The translations under genes and the position numbers were made by a program. Under the pieces are notes generated by a model, which saw only the letters and a program-made list of their open reading frames with translations, did no database searches and was not told the origin of the DNA. DNA of 64,000 nt, from positions 124,001 to 188,000 of the forward strand of contig CAVQCX010000024.1 of assembly GCA_963711095.1 (NCBI GenBank). Reading direction: 5' to 3'. Shown in pieces: positions 54,038-61,786 of the stretch. Source of the stretch: CAVQCX01 sp963711095. Lineage in GTDB: Bacteria; Pseudomonadota; Gammaproteobacteria; Chromatiales; Chromatiaceae. Numbering within the stretch: the stretch's first letter is position 1; every line of letters starts with the position of its first letter.

Positions 54038-54489
54038 GAGTCGTTCAGGGCTCGCGGGACGTGCTGCAAAGCGAGGAGGTGATAGGCGCCGTTGTCCCCG
54101 AGCTATGCTCGCGGTAGCGCTGACACGTCGACCTCGGGACGCCCGGCCGATCGGTGCCCACCGCCTCGGGAAGGAGTAGAATTGCTCGGATCTTGCCTGC
54201 TATCGGTCCGCGCCCGGGGCGGGTTTCCGGATTCTTCCGATGATTCTGCCATCGGCCAACAGGTCTGCCCGATCGTTCGATGATCCGGTCCCGCCGCGAT
54301 CGACATGGGCGCGACCCGCGCGTCGCTCCCGGGACTGACCGCATCGGCTGCCGCCCGGACCCGGGGCCCGGTGGTGCGACAACCGGATCTGCTGTATTCC
54401 GTGGTCTCTGGTGCACCGGGTAATCTCGGGGCTGCGGGCAACGCCCACGCCTTAGCATGGGCAGGCCGTGCCAAGAGGAACGTCAAACG
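54038..54489. other. Intergenic region between the TSUP permease and thrC
   Basis: 452 bases, divergent promoter region. No threonine-rich leader peptide, hairpin with a T-run, or other gene was found. A ribosome-binding region (AGAGGAA) precedes thrC. Confidence 0.5.
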
Positions 54490-55881
54490 ATGTATTACGT
54501 GAGTACCCGCGGTGGCGTGAAGCCGGTGAGCTTCTCCCGGGCCGTGATGATGGGCCTGGCGACCGACGGTGGGCTGCTGCTGCCGGAGACCATCCCCACC
54601 CTGGACCAGGCGACCCTGCGCGCCTGGGCGGGCCTGAGCTTCACGGATTTGGCGGTGGAGGTGATGTTGCCCTATGTCGGCGATGACCTCACCCGGGAAG
54701 AGCTGGCGGGACTGGTGCAGCGCTCCTGTGCGACCTTTGCCCACCCTGACGTCACCCCAATGGTCCAGGCCGGCGGGCAGCGCATCCTGGAGTTGTTCCA
54801 TGGACCTACCGCGGCGTTCAAGGACGTGGCGCTGCAGTTCCTGGGCAACCTGTTCGAATTTCTGCTCGACCGGCAGGGCGGCCAGCTCAATATCCTGGGC
54901 GCCACCTCGGGCGACACCGGCTCCGCCGCCATCTACGGTGTGCGGGGCAAGGAACGCATCAGCATCTTCATCCTGCACCCGCTAGGCCGGGTCTCGCCGA
55001 TCCAGGAACGGCAGATGACCACCGTATTGGACGGCAATGTCCACAACATCGCCATCCGGGGCTCGTTCGACGACGGCCAGCGCATCGTCAAGGAACTGTT
55101 CAACGACCTGCCTTTCAAGGAGCGGCACAGCCTCGGCGCGGTCAATTCCATCAACTGGGCCAGGGTGCTGGCCCAGACGGTCTACTACTTCTATGCCTGG
55201 GGCCGGATGAGCGGCGGCGATGTCGCCCGGCGGGTGAGCTACTCCGTACCCACCGGCAACTTCGGCGACATCTTTGCCGGCTATATCGCCAGTCGCATGG
55301 GGCTGCCGGTGGACCGGCTGATTCTGGCCACCAACCGCAACGACATCCTGTATCGGTTCGTGGCGTCCGGCAGCTACGCCGTGGGGGCGGTACATCCCAC
55401 CCTCAGCCCCTCGATGGACATACAGCTGGCATCCAATTTCGAACGTTACCTGTACTACCTCATGGACGAGGACCCGCACGCCGTGCGGAGCCTCATGGAA
55501 CGGCTCGGACGCGACGGCGGCTTCTCGATCCCGGAGGAAAAACGCCGGACGGTGGAGTCCTTGTTCTCCGCTGCCTCGGTCGACGACGCCGAGACGCTGG
55601 AACAGATCCGCCGGACCTACCGGGAAGCCGGCTATATCCTCGACCCCCACAGCGCCGTCGGTGTGCGCGCAGCCGCAGGCCGGCAGGATACCGTCTGCCT
55701 GGCCACCGCCCACCCGGCGAAGTTCCCGGACGCGGTGCGGGAGGCGATCGGCATAGAGGCGGAGCCGCCGCCCTCGCTGCAGGGGCTGATGGACAAGGAA
55801 CGGCGTTGCCTGGAGCTGGACGCCAGCAGCGCGGCCTTGCGCTCCCATATGACCCGCGTGCTGGATTCCGTCCATGCCTGA
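54490..55881 (+). CDS. thrC: Threonine synthase
   Basis: A 463-residue fold-type II PLP enzyme from ATG 54490. The N-terminal threonine-synthase domain (MYYVSTRGGVKPVSFSRAVM, GLATDGGLLLPETIP) precedes the PLP domain with the cofactor Lys in FHGPTAAFKDVALQF, the SGDTGSAAI loop and PTGNFGDIFAGY. It converts O-phosphohomoserine to threonine. No thrA or thrB lies nearby. Its last eight bases overlap the LeuA-family synthase gene, so the two are co-expressed. Confidence 0.95.
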   Translation: MYYVSTRGGVKPVSFSRAVMMGLATDGGLLLPETIPTLDQATLRAWAGLSFTDLAVEVMLPYVGDDLTREELAGLVQRSCATFAHPDVTPMVQAGGQRILELFHGPTAAFKDVALQFLGNLFEFLLDRQGGQLNILGATSGDTGSAAIYGVRGKERISIFILHPLGRVSPIQERQMTTVLDGNVHNIAIRGSFDDGQRIVKELFNDLPFKERHSLGAVNSINWARVLAQTVYYFYAWGRMSGGDVARRVSYSVPTGNFGDIFAGYIASRMGLPVDRLILATNRNDILYRFVASGSYAVGAVHPTLSPSMDIQLASNFERYLYYLMDEDPHAVRSLMERLGRDGGFSIPEEKRRTVESLFSAASVDDAETLEQIRRTYREAGYILDPHSAVGVRAAAGRQDTVCLATAHPAKFPDAVREAIGIEAEPPPSLQGLMDKERRCLELDASSAALRSHMTRVLDSVHA

Positions 55882-57421
55882 CGAGCCCCGAGCCATCGAA
55901 ATCCTGGACACCACGCTGCGCGACGGCGAGCAGACCCAGCGGGTGTCCTTCTCACCCGGCGAGAAGCTCAGCATCGCCCAGGCGATGTTGCAGCTGCTGA
56001 AAGTGAATCGGCTGGAGGTCGCGTCGGCCCGCGTCTCCCGGGGCGAACAGGAGGCAGTGGCCAACATCCTGGAATGGGCGGAGCTGGTCGGCCTGGACGA
56101 CCGCATCGAGGTGCTCGGCTTCGTCGACCACCAGCGCAGTGTGAATTGGCTCGCAGATGCCGGTGGCCACGTGCTCAACCTCTTGGCCAAGGGCAGCGAA
56201 AAGCACTGCACGGGCCAGCTGCATAAGACCCTGGAGCAGCATGTCGCGGATGTGCGCCGTACCCTGGACTATGCCTACGAGAAAGGGCTGCGGGTCAATC
56301 TCTACCTGGAGGACTGGTCCAACGGCTACCGGGAATCGCCGGCCTACGTCTACCGGATGCTCGACTCGCTGCAGGGCTTGGGCATCGCCCACTTCATGCT
56401 GCCAGACACACTGGGCGTGATGACACCGGAACAGGTCTACGCCAGCGTCGCCGACATGCGAGCACGTTTTCCCGACTGCCAGTTCGACTTCCATCCCCAC
56501 AACGACTACGGGCTGGCGACCGCCAACTGCCTGGCGGCGGCGCGGGCCGGCGCGGCGGCCTTACACTGCACGGTCAACTGCCTGGGCGAACGGGCCGGCA
56601 ATGCCTCCCTGGCGGAAGTGGTCGTCAATCTGAAGGACCATTTGGGCGTGCATCTCGATATCGACGAGCGCCACATCGGGCGGGTCGGCCGCATGGTCGA
56701 GAACTTCTCCGGCAAACGCATCAGCGACAATGCCCCCATCGTCGGGGAAGACGTCTTCACCCAGACCAGCGGCATACACGCTGACGGCGACAAGAAGAGC
56801 AACCTGTACCAGACCAGGCTGCGCCCCGAGCGCTTCGGCAGACAAACCGGTTACGCTCTGGGCAAGCTGAGCGGCAAGGCGTCGGTACTGAAGAACCTGG
56901 AGATGCTCGACATCACCCTGTCGCCCCAGGACCAGGAAAAGCTCCTGCAACGGGTGGTGGCTCTGGGCGACTCCAAGAAGAGCGTCACTTCCGAGGACCT
57001 GCCCTTCATCATTGCGGAGGTCCTGGAAAGCCGGGACTACAACAACATCGAGCTGCTCAACTGCTCCATCACCAGCGGCTTCGACCTGGAGTCCACCTCC
57101 AGCATCCGGATTCGCATCAATGACGAGGTGTTTCTCGCTTCGGGGACCGGCAACGGCGGCTTCGACGCCTTCATGGAAGCGTTGCAAAAGGTCCTCGACC
57201 GGGAACGGATCTCCATGCCGCAGCTGGCGGATTTCGAGATTCGCATACCCCGGGGAGGTACGACCAGCGCCCTCACGGAGGCGATCATCACCTGGGATGG
57301 CGACGGCAACAGCTTCAAGACCCGCGGCGTCGATTCCAACCAGGTCTTCGCGAGTATCAAGGCCGCAATCCGCATGCTGAACGTGCAGATGAACAAGGGC
57401 AAGACATCGACGCGGGATTGA
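55874..57421 (+). CDS. 2-isopropylmalate/citramalate synthase family enzyme (LeuA2 type)
   Basis: A 515-residue HMGL-like TIM-barrel synthase. DTTLRDGEQTQ carries the catalytic Arg-Asp, FHPHNDYGLA the metal-binding HxH, TVNCLGERAGNASLAE and TSGIHADGDKKSNLY are present, and a C-terminal LeuA allosteric domain (SIRIRINDEVFLASGTGNGG) follows. It condenses acetyl-CoA with a 2-oxoacid. Whether the acceptor is 2-oxoisovalerate (leucine route) or pyruvate (citramalate, isoleucine route) is not decided by the sequence. Overlap with thrC suggests a link to branched-chain amino acid supply. Confidence 0.88.
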   Translation: MPDEPRAIEILDTTLRDGEQTQRVSFSPGEKLSIAQAMLQLLKVNRLEVASARVSRGEQEAVANILEWAELVGLDDRIEVLGFVDHQRSVNWLADAGGHVLNLLAKGSEKHCTGQLHKTLEQHVADVRRTLDYAYEKGLRVNLYLEDWSNGYRESPAYVYRMLDSLQGLGIAHFMLPDTLGVMTPEQVYASVADMRARFPDCQFDFHPHNDYGLATANCLAAARAGAAALHCTVNCLGERAGNASLAEVVVNLKDHLGVHLDIDERHIGRVGRMVENFSGKRISDNAPIVGEDVFTQTSGIHADGDKKSNLYQTRLRPERFGRQTGYALGKLSGKASVLKNLEMLDITLSPQDQEKLLQRVVALGDSKKSVTSEDLPFIIAEVLESRDYNNIELLNCSITSGFDLESTSSIRIRINDEVFLASGTGNGGFDAFMEALQKVLDRERISMPQLADFEIRIPRGGTTSALTEAIITWDGDGNSFKTRGVDSNQVFASIKAAIRMLNVQMNKGKTSTRD

Positions 57422-57428
57422 GGACGTG

Positions 57429-57491
57429 TTTTTGGGTCAGATCAAAACTTCCGCCAGGACTCGCGCTCGAAATTTTACTCTGACCCCAAAT
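57429..57491. repeat. GTCAGAGTAAAA hairpin repeat, left copy
   Basis: TTTTTGGGTCAGATCAAAA (57429-57447) and its near complement AATTTTACTCTGACCCCAAAT (57471-57491) form a hairpin with a ~23-base loop. The same element recurs at 58437-58503 in the same orientation, so the two bracket one gene. Its core resembles REP-type sequences associated with small IS200-like transposases; none is present here. Confidence 0.7.
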
Positions 57492-57549
57492 GTCGACTCC
57501 AAATGTCCGCCAAATGCCGACCGTACTGAGGCTCGTCCCTGATCGGTTT

Positions 57550-58380
57550 TCATCTCGACGTTGCGTTCATGCTTTTCGCGGTGGCTGCCGACCTGGTGAA
57601 GAGTGAAACGAATTCGAAGCGGGGGAACACGTCGAGCTTCCCCCCGGCTGTTGCATTGAACACCTTGATGTTGCGCGAGCCGAGGAATGTCCGGGCCTCG
57701 ACATACGCCTGTTCCATTCGCGCGACGTTGGGATCATGGTAGCGGTACCCGGGCCCGAAGTAGTCGGGGTGGAAATGGTTGGTGTCCGGGGTCCCGGCGG
57801 TGATCACAAAGCCGGACTGGCTGTCGCCGTTCTTCGGTCCCCGGTAGTTGTGATCGATGCCGACGAGGTAGATTTCGGACGCGCCGATGAAGCGGGCAAG
57901 CTGGAGATTCATGAAGGTAACAGTGCCTCCCCAGTAAACGCGCCGGGCGAAATCGTCGCTGAACTTCGGGAATCCCCCGTATCGTCGGGTGAAATTGCAG
58001 TACACCGTGTCCGCTCCGGGCTCCAGGCAATAGCTGAGATCAACCGGCCACACCTTTGTCGTGCCGGCAAGAGCATTCAGCTCCTTCGCGCGGTCCTCCG
58101 CGACGAGACCATCTTCGCATGTGTAGAACGTGGGGATGAAGCCCATGCGATCGAACATGAGGAAGAGCCCGTTGCACCCGATGGTTACCTCGTTCTTCAA
58201 CGGGCTGAGGTCCATGCGCTCCAGGCTTGGCCCGTTTCCGATGACAAAACAGCGCCGTCCCCTGTACCGGTCGCGCAGGACGGCAAGCCTGCGTTCGTTC
58301 CCGGTCAGGGGATGCCCCCTCGAACCTAGCGCAAATCGTAAATCCCGGAACGGCTGTGCCAGCCTGACTGGGATCTTCAT
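57550..58380 (-). CDS. MptE/DUF115-like Rossmann-fold protein
   Basis: A 276-residue protein. The start of the fold is RRCFVIGNGPSLERMDLSPL, then EVTIGCNGLFLMF, FIPTFYTCEDGLVAEDRAKEL and IYLVGIDHNYRG. The GNGPSL motif with a following nucleotide-binding-like fold is shared by DUF115 proteins, often found with surface glycosylation, and the 6-hydroxymethylpterin diphosphokinase MptE group. Most likely it modifies a surface polysaccharide or protein. The gene is alone and is bracketed by two copies of a hairpin repeat (57429, 58437), unlike its neighbours. Confidence 0.72.
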   Translation of the reverse strand: MKIPVRLAQPFRDLRFALGSRGHPLTGNERRLAVLRDRYRGRRCFVIGNGPSLERMDLSPLKNEVTIGCNGLFLMFDRMGFIPTFYTCEDGLVAEDRAKELNALAGTTKVWPVDLSYCLEPGADTVYCNFTRRYGGFPKFSDDFARRVYWGGTVTFMNLQLARFIGASEIYLVGIDHNYRGPKNGDSQSGFVITAGTPDTNHFHPDYFGPGYRYHDPNVARMEQAYVEARTFLGSRNIKVFNATAGGKLDVFPRFEFVSLFTRSAATAKSMNATSR

Positions 58381-58436
58381 CGGGCTCTCCCCGTGGCCGA
58401 GAATCCGGCAAGCCGTCCTTTTGGCTTGGAGGTCAT

Positions 58437-58503
58437 TGGAGTCAGAGTACTATTGCCGTTCAAGCCAATCATATCGTCCTGTAATTTTACTCTGACCCCA
58501 AAT
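58437..58503. repeat. GTCAGAGTAAAA hairpin repeat, right copy
   Basis: TTGGAGTCAGAGTACTATT (58437-58455) with AATTTTACTCTGACCCCAAAT (58483-58503). The second arm is identical in all 21 bases to that of the left copy. Confidence 0.7.
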
Positions 58504-58555
58504 AACCATAAACAACTACGGCAGGTCGTTCAAATTCTAATCCCTCCGTTGCCTT

Positions 58556-60835
58556 TTACCGAACCCGTCCGCTTTTATCGGTGAAGCCCTCCGGTGCTCC
58601 GAGCAGGGGCGTCTTTACCGGTGCTGCGGCACCCGGAACGATGACGAACGAGTTTCCGCCCGGGTTTCGGTTGAAAACCGGTGTAAGGGGCCCGGTTCTC
58701 TTCCAGTTGTTGAGAATCCAGATGTTGCCGGACCGATCGACGCCGCCGCCGGTAACCCGATCCAGTGCGTCCGACCGGTATCCGCTATCCGGTGAGATCG
58801 GGTCTCCGGTGTGAAATCCCGGCGGGCATTTGCTGGTGTCGGCACCACAGAAGTGCGACAACGGGGTGACGTTCGACGCGCCATCGTTCGGATCTACGCC
58901 GAAATTGAACACCCAGACAGTATCGTCGCCATCGACAAAATTGCCCCACGGGATAGTAAGTCCGCCGGTATTGCCCGGGTCTCGGCCGAAGACCCGCGCC
59001 CCACTCGCATCACTGCTACCCGCCGGAAAATAGACCAGCGATGGCCCCAAATTGCCGCCTTGATCGGTAGAGAACGGGGTCACGCAGGGGACGTTCACGT
59101 GATCCGAGCTCGAAACCCACATATTTCCTTTGCTGTCGCCGGCGATGCCCATCGGCCAGGACATGAGCCCGTCGCTTGGCGACGCTATCGTCTCCACAGT
59201 GCCGCCGCTTGAAATCCGATAGAGGCCGCCGATCGTGGCGTTGGGATCCAGGGAGTTGGCAGCAGAGAAGCCGACGGCGTTGCCGACCACCCAGGCGCGC
59301 CCCTTCGGATCGACCGCGAGACCGAACGGTTTGATCAGCGGCCGACCATCATCCGTTGTCGCGCCTACCGGAGGCGGTTGATAGGGCCCCCCTCCGTACA
59401 CAAGTCCGCCGGGGATTGCGAAATTCCGGGCTTTCAAGGCGCGGCCCCGCGGGATTAGCGTCACCGTGTCATTTCCGCAATTGCCAATCCAGATGTTGCC
59501 TCTGCTGTCGGAGCCCATGCCTTGCGGCCACCAGATGTGGCCATTGGTGATGCCGTTAGAGTCGGGGATTGGCGTGCCGTTCGGGCCGAACAAGGAGACG
59601 CTGTCGTGGGTGGCCGGGATTTTGTTCGCCGGATCTGCCGTGACTGTCCCGTCTGCACAAAGCGGTGATTCAAAGCCGTAATTGCCTACCCAGACCTTCC
59701 CGCGCGGATCGAGGGTAATGCCGAAGCCGGCGCCGCTGAGGCCGCCGCCGAAATAGGGCGTTCCCGGGAAGGGCTCACCTGACGGATAGAATTTCAGCAG
59801 CCGCTGGCCGGCGCACCCGATCCGATCCGGGCTAGGCGGGTTCGGAAGGAAATCTCCGGGTTTGGAGGGATCAAAGTCGGAGGGTGCGTAGTTGTCGTTG
59901 ATCCAGGCAAAACCGCGTTCGTCGAATCCGATTTGGCCGGGCCCGCTCAACAGATTGTTGGCATTGTAGTCGCTGTAGAAGCCGCCGGTGAACTTGATGA
60001 ACAACAGCCACGATGTCGGCTTTTCGCCGTTTTCCAGCGCATCGCTGTAAACCTGGTTCTCAAAAGAGAGGCCGAACAAACCGTCGAAATTCGAGATCGT
60101 CTGACCCGAAGGATACTTGGTCATGTTCGCCAGGGCCTGTAGCACCGTTGTCGGCGCCGGACCCCCGATCGGCGTTGCATACCCGAACAAGTCGTCGCAG
60201 TTGGCGCTGTCGGCGACGCAAGCGGCAACGATATTGGCCATGGAATAGAACGTTGCGCGCGTCGAGGTATCGTTGGCGTTAGGCAAGTTGTCGAGGACCG
60301 CGCCGATCGCGCCGGTCTCGGGATTAGCCATGTTGGCGGCCATCTTGACCGCATTGAGCATGCCGTAGGTGTTACCAGCAAGGTCGCGGCCGTCGATGAA
60401 CTGCGCGAAAGCCGCCCCGGTCGCCACGGTCGTCAGCTCGTTGATAACGACGTGATCGTCCTTCGACGGGTCGGCAACCGCGCTGGCGAGCATCGACTCG
60501 CCGGACTCGGCGAGGACGTAGAGAATCGGCTTGTAATGCTTCAAGAGCCCCGGGGGCCGCTTGTATTTGATCTCGAACTCGCCAGCTCCGTCGCTCGTGT
60601 CAGTGCCGAGCAGCTTCTTAAAGGGAATTTCCTGGGGATAACTGGCGTAGAGCGAGACCTTGTATCCCGGCTGCACAGTGCCATTTCCATCTACAACGCC
60701 CGCGAGCGTGTATCGACCGAAAGCACCGGCATCCGCGCCTGCCGTCAAACCGGTCAAACAAGCAAAGGTCAGTGTCGCTATGGCTGCACGACGACCGAAA
60801 ATCGGTATTCGACAAAAAGGAATTTTCTGGCTCAT
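58556..60835 (-). CDS. Large secreted protein with beta-propeller (NHL/SMP-30-like) repeats
   Basis: A 759-residue protein. The signal region (AAIATLTFACLTGLTAGADA) precedes a carboxypeptidase-regulatory-like beta sandwich (GRYTLAGVVDGNGTVQPGYK...FEIKYK) and a helical segment (VINELTTVATGAAFAQFIDG). From about residue 300 there are repeated propeller strands: GIGFDERGFAWIND-like, GITLDPRGKVWVGNYG, GMGSDSRGNIWIGNCG, GLAVDPKGRAWVVGNA, GIAGDSKGNMWVSSSD and GGGVDRSGNIWILNNW. That gives at least six blades of the 'D-x-x-G-x-x-W' type. No enzyme motif was seen. Probably an extracellular or periplasmic binding or scaffold protein. Composition is less GC-rich than its surroundings. Confidence 0.78.
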   Translation of the reverse strand: MSQKIPFCRIPIFGRRAAIATLTFACLTGLTAGADAGAFGRYTLAGVVDGNGTVQPGYKVSLYASYPQEIPFKKLLGTDTSDGAGEFEIKYKRPPGLLKHYKPILYVLAESGESMLASAVADPSKDDHVVINELTTVATGAAFAQFIDGRDLAGNTYGMLNAVKMAANMANPETGAIGAVLDNLPNANDTSTRATFYSMANIVAACVADSANCDDLFGYATPIGGPAPTTVLQALANMTKYPSGQTISNFDGLFGLSFENQVYSDALENGEKPTSWLLFIKFTGGFYSDYNANNLLSGPGQIGFDERGFAWINDNYAPSDFDPSKPGDFLPNPPSPDRIGCAGQRLLKFYPSGEPFPGTPYFGGGLSGAGFGITLDPRGKVWVGNYGFESPLCADGTVTADPANKIPATHDSVSLFGPNGTPIPDSNGITNGHIWWPQGMGSDSRGNIWIGNCGNDTVTLIPRGRALKARNFAIPGGLVYGGGPYQPPPVGATTDDGRPLIKPFGLAVDPKGRAWVVGNAVGFSAANSLDPNATIGGLYRISSGGTVETIASPSDGLMSWPMGIAGDSKGNMWVSSSDHVNVPCVTPFSTDQGGNLGPSLVYFPAGSSDASGARVFGRDPGNTGGLTIPWGNFVDGDDTVWVFNFGVDPNDGASNVTPLSHFCGADTSKCPPGFHTGDPISPDSGYRSDALDRVTGGGVDRSGNIWILNNWKRTGPLTPVFNRNPGGNSFVIVPGAAAPVKTPLLGAPEGFTDKSGRVR

Positions 60836-61786
60836 GAATATGCTCCTCTTACTATGTCGCGTCTCGTATCACTGCGCGGCATTGACAATAGTCGATAGAT
60901 CGCGCTCGACATACCGAGAGCGCATATACGACAACGTTTACGATCTGCTTAAACTTCGCGCTGGAGCTAACGACGCGCGATTCTTTCTTGGATCATGCGG
61001 TCGCGATGTTGATTCTCGAAGGCGCGCCCGCTCGAACGCTGTGCCGGTCTTTACCGACTCCTCAGATTCCGGCTGTCAGTCTCCTGTTGACCATAGAGGA
61101 AGTCCAGGGATGGCCGGCAGCAGCCTCGCTAAAGTCATTTATACTTGTGCGGCCGTTGTGCGCGCGGCCAGCGGTTGTCAACTCGCGAGGAGCTCTTCCG
61201 ATCCGGCGCCGATGTTGATCGACCAAACAGCCACCGAAAGCGTCTTTACGCCGCATCCCGGAACCGACGAGAACCGGCGCGTTTTCGCCCCGACAAAAAA
61301 CTCTGCCGACCGCGCCGTCTCTGTGAACAAGATCGAATTAGGGATAAAGGAAGGGATAAGGCATAGGAATTTCCTTTCAACCGCCGCAGGCGGAGGGCAA
61401 GCCAGCGGCCCGGAATCGACACCAAGTGCCCGCCCGCCGCGACCTTTGCCGCACGAAACCATCGTCGATCCCCTGTGTCGAGGCCGTCGCAAGCCGGATA
61501 TGATCCCGCCCGACGGCTCTGTGCGCGAGCTCCTTGCCGTCCGCCTGAGTTTAGCCCGACAGCGAGTCACGTCAAGGCTCGAGAACGACCAGGCGATGGC
61601 GGGCAGCGGCTCGTATATCAGCGGGAACTGAATGATGCGAAGCCGGACCCCGGCATTCGAGAACGAGGAATCAGCAGCTTGGGCCGCTTTCAGGGCCGAA
61701 TAGCTGAAGTCCGGTTGAAGAATGCGCCAAGACGGAGCCCCCCAGGCGCTGCCTTGTCGAGCGGTGGGGCTAACGCCGGGGCGTGG
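60836..61786. other. Long intergenic region
   Basis: 951 bases between the propeller gene's start and the end of the FAD/Fe-S gene. Base composition in the first 600 bases is more AT-rich than the window average. Several open frames exist but none looks like protein on either strand. It may hold a decayed gene or the promoter of the propeller gene. Confidence 0.5.

Noticed and set aside
54038..54489. Possible threonine attenuator before thrC
   Set aside because: No short leader rich in Thr or Ile codons and no terminator-type hairpin found.
60660..61631. Open frame on the plus strand between the propeller gene and the FAD/Fe-S gene
   Set aside because: Starts inside the propeller gene's signal region and shows no family or protein-like pattern.
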